Assembly: GCA_946481265.1 (NCBI GenBank)
Contig: CAMLNE010000253.1
Coordinates: 1-6,262, forward strand
Reading direction: 5' to 3'
Length of the DNA stretch: 6,262 bases
DNA from: an uncultured Panacagrimonas sp.
Lineage (GTDB): Bacteria > Pseudomonadota > Gammaproteobacteria > Nevskiales > Nevskiaceae
Shown: in pieces, positions 1 through 5,659 of the stretch
Layout: each line of letters opens with the position of its first letter
How positions within the stretch are numbered: the stretch's first letter is position 1
Position numbers and translations under genes: made by a program
Notes under the pieces: model-generated
The model's database searches: none
What the model was told of the DNA's origin: nothing
What the model saw: only the letters and a program-made list of their open reading frames with translations

Positions 1-2
1 CC

Positions 3-19
3 CTTTGCGCCTTTGCGGT
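3..19. repeat. Single arm of GCAAAG-type intergenic repeat
   Basis: The 17 bases CTTTGCGCCTTTGCGGT are identical to the right arm of the inverted repeat at 1995-2011, and are the reverse complement of 1891-1907. The copy lies 21 bp beyond the stop codon of the minus-strand dehydrogenase. Only this arm is inside the window, so a partner may lie further left. From memory, repeats built on CGCAAAG units occur between genes in many bacteria; their mechanism of spread is unknown to me. Confidence 0.75.
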
Positions 20-40
20 TGAATTGCCCGGGAACCGCGA

Positions 41-952
41 CTACACCGGCTCCCAGGTGAAGACGTCGGATGAGCGGTCGAGCTTGAAGAAGGAGGCGCG
101 CAGCGCGGGCAGCGCGCGATCCAGGCAGGACTGCGCGGTCCAGCCCTCGCCTGCATGCACCGAGCGGATCGGGCGCGGCTGGCTGAACAGGTAGATCTCG
201 TTGCGGCGCACGCCGAACAGCTGTCCGCTGACATCCCTGGCCCCGTCGCTGCACAGCGCCACCACGAAGGGCGCGATCTTGTCGGCCGTCATCATCCTGT
301 TGATGCGGTTGCGCTCGGCGTTCTCCGGCGTGTCCGGGATGCTGCTGACCATGCGCGTGTAGGCGAAGGGCGCGATGGCGTTGGAGCGCACGCCGAACTT
401 CTGCATGTCCAGCGCGATGCTCTTGGACAGCGCGGCGACGCCCATCTTCGCTGCGGCGTAGTTGGACTGTCCGAAATTGCCGATCAGGCCGGATGTCGAG
501 GTCATGTGGACGAAGCTGCCCTTCTGCTTGTCCTTGAAATGCGGCGCCGCCGCGCGGGCCACGTTGAAGCAGCCGGTGAGGTTGACCTGGATCACCGCGT
601 TCCATTCTTCCTGCGACATCTTGTGGAAGATCGTGTCGCGCAGGATGCCGGCGTTGTTGACGATGGCATCGACATCGCCGAAGGCCTTCATGGCGTTGGC
701 GAACAGCGCATGTGCGCCGTCCCAGCTCGCCACGTTGGAGCCGTCGGCGATCGCCTCGCCGCCGGCCGCCCGGATCTGCTGCACCACCTCCTCGGCGGGT
801 CCCAGGCTGCCGCCCTCGCCGCCCTGGCCGACGCCCAGGTCGTTGACCACCACCCGCCCGCCCTCCTTGGCGGCGAGCTTGGCGATCTCCGCGCCGACCC
901 CGCGGCCGGCGCCGGTCACGATCACCACCTTGCCCTTCAGAACGTCTGCCAT
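41..952 (-). CDS. SDR-family 3-hydroxyacyl-CoA dehydrogenase, MFE-2/17beta-HSD4-like
   Basis: This 303-residue cytoplasmic oxidoreductase probably oxidises a 3-hydroxyacyl-CoA (or similar ring hydroxyl) to the ketone with NAD+. The Rossmann motif TGAGRGVG lies at residues 13-20, and Asp38 at the end of beta-strand 2 favours NAD over NADP. NNAG is at 99-102. The catalytic set is Asn124, Ser152, Tyr165 and Lys169, within a GNFGQSNYAAAK segment typical of the dehydrogenase domain of multifunctional enzyme type 2. It is longer than a classical 250-residue SDR; the C-terminal tail of about 60 residues also suits the MFE-2-like group. The start at 952 places the first strand at the normal distance and has AGAGGA upstream. 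The frame stays open further upstream, but that part is antisense to the next gene. It is divergent from the crotonase operon and probably co-regulated. The family is secure; the substrate is inferred. MFE-2 homologues act on (R)-hydroxyacyl-CoAs, matching the MaoC-type hydratases nearby. Confidence 0.88.
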   Translation of the reverse strand: MADVLKGKVVIVTGAGRGVGAEIAKLAAKEGGRVVVNDLGVGQGGEGGSLGPAEEVVQQIRAAGGEAIADGSNVASWDGAHALFANAMKAFGDVDAIVNNAGILRDTIFHKMSQEEWNAVIQVNLTGCFNVARAAAPHFKDKQKGSFVHMTSTSGLIGNFGQSNYAAAKMGVAALSKSIALDMQKFGVRSNAIAPFAYTRMVSSIPDTPENAERNRINRMMTADKIAPFVVALCSDGARDVSGQLFGVRRNEIYLFSQPRPIRSVHAGEGWTAQSCLDRALPALRASFFKLDRSSDVFTWEPV

Positions 953-995
953 TGGCCAGCATCCTCTCGACTGTCCGGCGGCATCGCGTGCCGTC

Positions 996-1022
996 GATGA
1001 TATGGTACGGTACACTACTATC
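996..1022. promoter_or_regulatory. Operator-like interrupted palindrome in the divergent promoter region
   Basis: A dyad centred on G1009 has a perfect core GTAC-G-GTAC (1005-1013). It is extended by TA/TA (1001-1002 with 1016-1017) and GAT/ATC (996-998 with 1020-1022), so 9 of 13 position pairs are complementary in regularly spaced blocks. Such spacing is usual for a dimeric helix-turn-helix repressor; a TetR-type protein is a guess from the setting. The dyad overlaps -10-like hexamers for the plus strand (TACACT 1011-1016, TACTAT 1016-1021), though no convincing -35 is visible. It sits between the two gene starts and could control both arms. Confidence 0.5.
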
Positions 1023-1066
1023 TCACGAAGCCAACCCGTCCAACACCCCCCGAGCGAGGAATACCC

Positions 1067-1858
1067 GTGCCCAATTACAAGGACATCACCTACGAAGTCG
1101 GCGAGAACGCGGTCCGGATCACGATCAATCGCCCGGACGTATTCAACGCCTTCCGCACCCAGACGGTCGAGGAGCTGATCGACGCGTTCAAGCGGGCGGA
1201 CGAGGAGAAGACCGTCAATGCCGTGATCTTCGGCGGCGCCGGCGACAAGGCGTTCTGCACCGGTGGTGACCAGAAGGTTCACCTTTCCGACGACGGCCTG
1301 TACGGGCCGCGCGGCATGGTCGGCCTGCCCATCGAGGAACTGCACAGCGCCATGCGCGACTGCCGCAAGGTCGTGATCGCCCGCGTCCAGGGCTTCGCCA
1401 TCGGCGGCGGCAATGTGTTCTGCACGATCTGCGACCTGACGATCGCCTCCGAGAAGGCGCAGTTCGGCCAGGTCGGCCCCAAGGTCGGCTCGGTCGATCC
1501 AGGCTTCGGCACCGCCTACCTCGCCCGCCTGGTCGGCGAGAAGAAGGCGCGCGAGATCTGGTTCCTGTGCCGCCGCTACAAGGCGCAGGAAGCCCTCGAG
1601 ATGGGCCTGATCAACAAGGTCGTGCCGCACGACCAGCTCGACGCCGAGTGCGAAGCCTGGGCCGCCGAGATCAACGCGCTGTCGCCCACCGCCATCGCCA
1701 TCGCCAAGCGCTCGTTCAACGCGGACTCCGAGAACATCCGGGGCCTGAGCCTCCTCGGCATCGCGGCCGTGAAGGGCTTCTACCAGGGCGAGGAATCCCG
1801 CGAAGGCGTCAAGGCCTTCAACGAGAAGCGCAAGCCGGATTTCAAGAAGTACGTCTGA
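1067..1858 (+). CDS. BadI-like 2-ketocyclohexanecarboxyl-CoA hydrolase (MenB-type crotonase)
   Basis: This 263-residue crotonase-fold enzyme resembles BadI of Rhodopseudomonas, which hydrolytically opens 2-ketocyclohexanecarboxyl-CoA to pimeloyl-CoA, and the related naphthoate synthase MenB. Oxyanion-hole segments are FCTGGDQ (63-69) and AIGGGN (111-116). GPKVGSVDPGFG (137-148) contains Asp144, and Tyr239 lies in GFYQGEESREG. The 95-residue spacing of Asp144 and Tyr239 equals that of the catalytic Asp192/Tyr287 pair of M. tuberculosis MenB as I recall it. The DPG variant and the KRKPDFKKYV end match BadI better than MenB, and no menaquinone genes are nearby. The start is GTG, chosen because AGCGAGGA ends 6 bases before it and MPNYKDITYEV aligns with the BadI N terminus. 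It is the first gene of the plus-strand arm, behind the operator-like dyad. A ring hydrolase acting on another bicyclic or alicyclic beta-keto acyl-CoA is the main alternative. Confidence 0.75.
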   Translation: MPNYKDITYEVGENAVRITINRPDVFNAFRTQTVEELIDAFKRADEEKTVNAVIFGGAGDKAFCTGGDQKVHLSDDGLYGPRGMVGLPIEELHSAMRDCRKVVIARVQGFAIGGGNVFCTICDLTIASEKAQFGQVGPKVGSVDPGFGTAYLARLVGEKKAREIWFLCRRYKAQEALEMGLINKVVPHDQLDAECEAWAAEINALSPTAIAIAKRSFNADSENIRGLSLLGIAAVKGFYQGEESREGVKAFNEKRKPDFKKYV

Positions 1859-1890
1859 TCTGCTGCAGACGTTCGCCTCGAAAGCGAAAT

Positions 1891-2011
1891 ACCGCAAAGG
1901 CGCAAAGGGAACAGAAAGGACGCAAAGGAAGCATTGAGGCGGGCGCCGTCAGCGCTCGATGACCGGAAATCTTTGCGTCCTCCTCTTTGCCGTTCTTTGC
2001 GCCTTTGCGGT
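1891..2011. repeat. Intergenic inverted repeat of GCAAAG units
   Basis: The left arm ACCGCAAAGGCGCAAAG (1891-1907) is perfectly complementary to the right arm at 1995-2011. A second inner pair, GGACGCAAAG (1918-1927) and CTTTGCGTCC (1971-1980), extends the hairpin with small mismatches between. The loop is 1928-1970. Each strand could fold into a long hairpin; transcribed rightward, it is followed by TTTT at 2016-2019, which could weakly attenuate or terminate. It lies in the 187-bp gap between the BadI-like gene and the fused crotonase. A third copy of the 17-mer lies at 3-19. No transposase is encoded, so it is a non-autonomous repeat. Confidence 0.85.
1952..1965. repeat. 14-bp direct repeat, left copy
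   Basis: GCGCTCGATGACCG here is repeated exactly at 2039-2052, 87 bases downstream. The two copies bracket the right arm of the inverted repeat, and the downstream copy contains the start codon of the fused crotonase. It may be a target duplication or a remnant of a local duplication. Confidence 0.7.
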
Positions 2012-2038
2012 GAGATTTTCACGACCTCAAAACGAGCC

Positions 2039-2052
2039 GCGCTCGATGACCG
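2039..2052. repeat. 14-bp direct repeat, right copy, over a start codon
   Basis: Exact second copy of the 1952-1965 sequence. Its internal ATG (2046-2048) is the chosen start of the crotonase gene. The equivalent ATG of the left copy, at 1959, is in the same reading frame, but the reading from there passes through repeat DNA. Confidence 0.7.
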
Positions 2053-3317
2053 ACACGAACATCCATACCGAACTCGACGCCGACGGCGTCCTGCTGGCCC
2101 GCATCGACATGCCGGGTCGCGCCATGAACGTGTTCTCGCGCGCGCTGATGGATGCGCTCGAGCAGCTCGTGCGGCGCGCCGAGACGGATGCCGCGGTCAA
2201 GGCCGTGGTGCTGACCTCGGGCAAGGCGAGTTTCCTGGCCGGCGCGGACCTGGAGATGATCCAGATGTTCACGCAGCGTGCGCTGACCGGCAGCACGCCG
2301 GAACTGCACGCGCTGTTCGGCCACCTCGGCCGCCTGTTCCGGCGGCTGGAACGCAATCCGAAGCCCTTCGTCGCGGCCATCAACGGCCTGGCCCTGGGCG
2401 GCGGGCTCGAGGTCTGCATGGCCTGCCACGCGCGCGTCGCGGTGGACGATCCGGCGATCCAGCTCGGCCTGCCCGAGATCAAGCTCGGCCTGCTGCCGGG
2501 CGCCGGCGGCACCCAGCGCCTGCCGCGCCTGGTCGGGACCGCCAAGGGCATGCAGATGCTGCTGACCGGGGAGCCGGTGGCGCCCGCCGAGGCGCTCGCG
2601 CTGGGCCTGGTCGACGAACTCGCCCCGGCCGATCGGCTCATCGAGACCGCGCGGCGCCGGGCGCTCGGCCTGTCGCAGCCGCGGGCGCGCTGGGACCAGC
2701 CGGGCGCCCGCTTCTCCCCGGCGCCCTTCGACTTTTCGGACAAGCAGGCCGCCTTCGCCGCGATCGCGCGGGCGGTGGGCATCAGCGACTACCAGCTGCG
2801 CTACTACCCCGCGTACCGGGCGATCCTCGAATGCGTGGTCGGCGGCTGGTCGCTGCCGATGACCGAGGGCGGCGAGCACGAGATGCGCATCTTCGTCGAG
2901 CTCATGCGCGACGCCGTGGCCGGCAACATGGTGCGCACCCTGTTCCTCAACCGGCAGAAGGCCGCCAAGCTCGGCCTGCTCGCCGCGAGCAGCCCGTTCG
3001 CCACCGGCGAGGACGCGCTGCTGGCGCAGGTCCGGCGCGCCCGCGAACAGGCCAGCGCGGCCGGCTGCAACGAGGACGACACCCTGCTGGCGCTGTGCCT
3101 GGCGGCGCTGCGCGCCTGGGACCAGGGCCGCGTCGAGCAGCCGGAGCTGGCCGATGTGGCGGTCGTCACGGGCGGGCTGTTTCCCTCCTACACGGGCGGT
3201 CCCTTCACCTATGCCACGCAGCGCGGCGCCGAGGATCTGCGCCGCCGCGCACAGGCACGCGGCGGTGAGCTGTTCGCGCTGCCGGCCGGCCTGGACCGCT
3301 ACTTCGGAACGGCCTGA
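2046..3317 (+). CDS. Enoyl-CoA hydratase fused to a FadB/FadJ C-terminal domain, NAD-binding domain absent
   Basis: This 423-residue protein begins with a crotonase domain (about 10-205) that should hydrate 2-enoyl-CoA to (S)-3-hydroxyacyl-CoA. The oxyanion segment is FLAGADLE (63-70). Both catalytic glutamates of the FadB type are present: Glu122 in LGGGLE and Glu144 in GLPEIKLG. Residues about 220-310 resemble the helical linker of FadB/FadJ, ending in [11 protein letters not shown], where the 3-hydroxyacyl-CoA dehydrogenase NAD domain normally begins. No GxGxxG Rossmann motif follows. Instead residues about 319-423 resemble the last C-terminal domain of FadB ([19 protein letters not shown], like the FadB GFPPFRGG region). 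Full FadB/FadJ proteins are about 700-730 residues, so roughly 290 are missing in frame. The start at 2046 is preferred although its ribosome site is weak, because the 29 preceding codons from 1959 lie in repeat DNA. The stop overlaps the next start (TGATG). Hydratase activity is likely; dehydrogenase activity is not. Confidence 0.82.
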   Translation: MTDTNIHTELDADGVLLARIDMPGRAMNVFSRALMDALEQLVRRAETDAAVKAVVLTSGKASFLAGADLEMIQMFTQRALTGSTPELHALFGHLGRLFRRLERNPKPFVAAINGLALGGGLEVCMACHARVAVDDPAIQLGLPEIKLGLLPGAGGTQRLPRLVGTAKGMQMLLTGEPVAPAEALALGLVDELAPADRLIETARRRALGLSQPRARWDQPGARFSPAPFDFSDKQAAFAAIARAVGISDYQLRYYPAYRAILECVVGGWSLPMTEGGEHEMRIFVELMRDAVAGNMVRTLFLNRQKAAKLGLLAASSPFATGEDALLAQVRRAREQASAAGCNEDDTLLALCLAALRAWDQGRVEQPELADVAVVTGGLFPSYTGGPFTYATQRGAEDLRRRAQARGGELFALPAGLDRYFGTA

Positions 3318-3745
3318 TGGCCGTGGACCGCGCCCGCATCGGCTACAGCCTGCCCGCGTTCGAGGTGCTGGCCAGCGCCGCGCGCATCGCGGCCTTCGCC
3401 CGCGCCATCGGCAGCACGGATCCGGCGCCCGCGGTGGCTCCGCCCACCTTCATGAAGGCGGTCGAGGGTGAGCACAACAGCTCGCGCCGCATCCTCGAGG
3501 CGCTGGACGTGGACCTCAAGCGCGTGCTGCACGCCGAGCAGCAGTTCGACTACCTCGCGCCGATCCGCTGTGGCGACCTGCTGCGCGTCACGCGCACGGT
3601 CACCGACCTCTACGAGCGCAGGAACGGCGCGATGGAATTCATCGTGATCGAGTCCAGCGTCACGCGCGTGGCCGACGGCGAACTCGCCGGGCGCTCGCGC
3701 CAGATCGTGCTGGTGCGCCATCCCGTGCCGAAGGCCGCCGCATGA
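3317..3745 (+). CDS. MaoC-like hot-dog protein, N-terminal dehydratase type (HadA/HadC-like)
   Basis: This 142-residue cytoplasmic protein matches the MaoC N-terminal dehydratase type. It has FARAIGSTDP (27-36) and APPTF (41-45), then the characteristic LHAEQQFDYLAPIRCGD (71-87), TVTDLYERR (94-102) and MEFIVIESSVT (106-116). It lacks the hydratase-2 Asp/His motif, which the next gene carries. In the mycobacterial HadAB/HadBC dehydratases, such a protein is the substrate-binding partner of a catalytic MaoC subunit, so a heterodimer with the downstream product is the natural reading. The start ATG shares one base with the upstream TGA and the end overlaps the next gene by 4 bases (ATGA), indicating translational coupling. 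The substrate is probably an enoyl- or hydroxyacyl-CoA; that is inferred from context. Confidence 0.82.
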   Translation: MAVDRARIGYSLPAFEVLASAARIAAFARAIGSTDPAPAVAPPTFMKAVEGEHNSSRRILEALDVDLKRVLHAEQQFDYLAPIRCGDLLRVTRTVTDLYERRNGAMEFIVIESSVTRVADGELAGRSRQIVLVRHPVPKAAA

Positions 3746-4146
3746 GCGTCGACCTGGAGTCCGCCGTGCCCGGCGTGCCGCTCGTCGAGTACCAGACCGG
3801 GCCGATCGACCGCGAGATGCTGGCGCGCTACGCCGAGGCCTCGGGCGACACCAATCCGCTGCACCTGGACCCGGCGTTCGCCCGCAAGGCCGGATTCGAT
3901 GACGTGATCGTGCATGGCATGCTGTCGATGGCCCTGCTGGGGCGGCTGCTGACGGCGCACTTCCCGGCGGAGCGGCTGCTCGACTTCAGTGCGCGCTTCA
4001 CCGGCATCGTCGGCGTCGGCCAGTCGCTGCGCTGCGTGGCGCGCCTGGAGCGCCGCGACGAGGCGCAGGCGGTCCTGGCGCTGGAGGGTTTCGATGCCTC
4101 CGGCGCCAGCGTGATCAGCGGCAGCGCCCGCATCGCGCTTCGCTGA
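3742..4146 (+). CDS. MaoC-family (R)-specific enoyl-CoA hydratase, catalytic hot-dog subunit
   Basis: This 134-residue single hot-dog protein carries the complete hydratase-2 motif YAEASGDTNPLHLDPAFARK (30-49), with the catalytic dyad Asp36/His41 plus Asn38, followed by the conserved VIVHGML (55-61). It should add water to trans-2-enoyl-CoA to give the (R)-3-hydroxyacyl-CoA, or act as the reverse dehydratase. Its start is embedded in the end of the preceding MaoC-like gene, so the two are probably made in equal amounts and assemble. Its (R)-stereochemistry would suit the MFE-2-like SDR on the other arm, whereas the fused crotonase should give the (S)-isomer. The family is near certain; partner and substrate are inferred. 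Confidence 0.87.
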   Translation: MSVDLESAVPGVPLVEYQTGPIDREMLARYAEASGDTNPLHLDPAFARKAGFDDVIVHGMLSMALLGRLLTAHFPAERLLDFSARFTGIVGVGQSLRCVARLERRDEAQAVLALEGFDASGASVISGSARIALR

Positions 4147-4204
4147 ACCGCGCCGGGCAGCCCGCGGCGCGCGACGATGGCGTGAACCCAGCAGAGGATT
4201 CGAC

Positions 4205-5464
4205 ATGCCGGAAAAGCTGAGCCTGGACCAGGTCCTCGAGCGTCTCGCGCCGGGCATGACCGTCTTCGTCCCGGGCATGTCCGGCGAAAGCCTGGCCCTG
4301 TACGAGGCACTGCGCCAGAACCCGGAGGCGGCCGCGGGCCTGCGCTTCGTCGGCGCCCATTTCCCCGGCATCAACCGCTCCGACTACCTGGGCCTGCACC
4401 CCAGTGCCCGGCAACGGGCGTACTTCATGACGCCCAGCCTGCGCGCCGGCATGGCCGATGGCCGGGCCCAGCTGGTTGCGACCGATTACCCCACGGCCTA
4501 CCGCGACCTGGCGGCGCTCGCGCCGCAGATCGACATCGCCTTCGTCCAGGTCAGCCCACCGGATGCGAACGGCGACTGCAGCCTGGGCCTGTCCTGCGAC
4601 TTCCAGCCCGCGGTGTGGGCCGCTGCGCGCCAGCGCATCGCGCACATCAACCCGCAGATGCCGCGCACGCGAGGATCGTTCTCGATCCGCTACGCCGACC
4701 TCGACGCGGTGTTCGAGGCCGCGCAGGACGTGCTCACCTACGACGGCGGTACACCGGGCGAGGCGATGCGTGCCCATGGCGCGCGCGTGGCCAGCCTGGT
4801 GCGCGACGGCGACACGCTCGAGTTCGGGGTCGGCAAGCTGCAGGCCGGCATCCTGGGCGCGCTGGCCGACCACCGGCGACTGCGCGTCTGGTCCGGCATG
4901 GCCTCGACGCCGGTGCTCGACCTGCTGGATCGCGGCGTGGTGAGCGGCAAGGCTTCGATCACCATCGGCGTGGCGCTGGGCGACCGTGCGCTGTACGAGC
5001 GCGCGGCCAGCGACGACTGCTTCCACTTCCGTCCGGTCTCGGAGACCCACGACGTCCGCCGCATGGCCGCCCTGCCGAATTTCGTGGCGATCAATTCCGC
5101 CGTGGAGGTCGACCTGTTCGGGCAGGTCAACGCGGATTCGGTCAACGGCAGGCTGGTGGCCGGGGTCGGTGGTCTTCCGGCCTTCGTGGCCGGCGCGTCG
5201 CTATCGGAAGGTGGGCGTTCGATCATCGCCCTGCCCGCCGCGACCGACGACGGCCGGCACAGCCGTATCGTCGCGCGCCTGTCCGGCTCGGGCCTGGTCG
5301 CGCTGCCACGCCACACGGCCGACCTGGTCGTGACCGAGCACGGCATCGCGGACCTGCGCGGCCTGGACGTGCACGCCCGGGCAAGAGCCCTGATCGACAT
5401 CGCGGCGCCGGCCATGCGCGAGTCCCTGGCCAGCGCCTGGGACAGCGTGGCGCGCGGACTGTAG
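4205..5464 (+). CDS. Acetyl-CoA hydrolase/transferase-family CoA-transferase
   Basis: This 419-residue enzyme belongs to the Cat1/4-hydroxybutyrate CoA-transferase group, which moves CoA between an acyl-CoA and a free acid through a glutamyl-CoA intermediate. Family landmarks in order are SPPDANGDCSLGLSCDF (117-133), INPQMPRTRG (148-157), DGDTLEFGVGKLQAGIL (201-217), INSAVEVDLFGQVNADS (296-312) with Glu301 as the likely catalytic residue, the GVGG loop (320-323), SIIALPA (339-345) and VTEHGIADLRG (376-386). The loop reads GVGGLPAFVAGA where relatives usually have GGQ-x-DF-x-RGA, so the Gln, Asp and Arg positions are Leu324, Ala326 and Ala329. AGAGGA lies 6 bases before the ATG. A 58-bp gap follows the MaoC genes, with a short GC stem (4150-4155 with 4165-4170) and no T-run. 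It probably activates or releases an acid of the pathway; donor and acceptor are unknown. Confidence 0.83.
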   Translation: MPEKLSLDQVLERLAPGMTVFVPGMSGESLALYEALRQNPEAAAGLRFVGAHFPGINRSDYLGLHPSARQRAYFMTPSLRAGMADGRAQLVATDYPTAYRDLAALAPQIDIAFVQVSPPDANGDCSLGLSCDFQPAVWAAARQRIAHINPQMPRTRGSFSIRYADLDAVFEAAQDVLTYDGGTPGEAMRAHGARVASLVRDGDTLEFGVGKLQAGILGALADHRRLRVWSGMASTPVLDLLDRGVVSGKASITIGVALGDRALYERAASDDCFHFRPVSETHDVRRMAALPNFVAINSAVEVDLFGQVNADSVNGRLVAGVGGLPAFVAGASLSEGGRSIIALPAATDDGRHSRIVARLSGSGLVALPRHTADLVVTEHGIADLRGLDVHARARALIDIAAPAMRESLASAWDSVARGL

Positions 5465-5584
5465 ACAAGGACCCGAATCCTTCGCGATCGCCGGCCCGAT
5501 GCCTGCTCACAGCCGGCTGACGCGGGCGCAATCGAGCCGGAAACGCAGCCGGACCCTGGCTGGAAGCATCGCCGGTAGCGTGGC

Positions 5585-5590
5585 TAGAAT
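5585..5590 (+). promoter_or_regulatory. Candidate -10 hexamer TAGAAT for the last gene
   Basis: TAGAAT matches the sigma-70 consensus at 5 of 6 positions and lies 70 bases before the start codon of the terminal gene. No clear -35 is seen at 16-18 bases upstream. It indicates that the last gene may be transcribed separately from the acyl-CoA operon. Confidence 0.4.
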
Positions 5591-5592
5591 CG

Positions 5593-5617
5593 GCGCGGCA
5601 GCCTCCGACTGCCGCGC
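5593..5617 (+). promoter_or_regulatory. Perfect 9-bp stem-loop in the putative 5' leader
   Basis: GCGCGGCAG (5593-5601) pairs perfectly with CTGCCGCGC (5609-5617) around a 7-base loop (CCTCCGA). It begins 3 bases after the TAGAAT hexamer, so it would sit at or near the 5' end of the message. No T-run follows, so it does not look like an intrinsic terminator for the upstream CoA-transferase. It could stabilise the leader or bind a protein. Confidence 0.5.
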
Positions 5618-5659
5618 TGCGCGCGGATCCCGCCGAAGCGCCTTCCGATTGGGGGGATC

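Noticed and set aside
1067..1858. Naming the first crotonase menB (naphthoate synthase)
   Set aside because: Active-site spacing is shared with MenB, but the DPG variant, C-terminal end and catabolic neighbours fit BadI better, and no other menaquinone gene is present.
953..1897. In-frame upstream extension of the minus-strand dehydrogenase, giving a 618-residue open frame
   Set aside because: The added 315 residues are antisense to the BadI-like gene and show no domain, whereas the ATG at 952 starts a standard SDR N terminus with a ribosome site.
1959..2045. Longer N terminus of the fused crotonase, with a hydrophobic stretch resembling a signal peptide
   Set aside because: The 29 codons are translated from the GCAAAG repeat arm and its flank. 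Crotonases are cytoplasmic, and [10 protein letters not shown] at 2046 is a normal start.
1934..3268. 444-residue plus-strand open frame overlapping the fused crotonase
   Set aside because: It is rich in Arg, Ala, Gly and Pro with no motif, which is typical of an alternate frame in GC-rich coding DNA; the overlapping frame has clear crotonase motifs.
4150..4170. GC-rich stem between the MaoC gene and the CoA-transferase gene as a terminator
   Set aside because: The perfect stem is only 6 bp and no T-run follows; the short gap suggests the genes are co-transcribed.
4115..5050. 311-residue minus-strand open frame within the CoA-transferase gene
   Set aside because: It is antisense to conserved CoA-transferase motifs and has no recognisable domain.
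5467..5517. Short inverted repeats after the CoA-transferase gene (AAGGA/TCCTT and two GCCGGC palindromes) as a terminator
   Set aside because: The stems are 5-6 bp, the second has a 16-base loop, and there is no T-run; such matches are expected by chance in GC-rich DNA.
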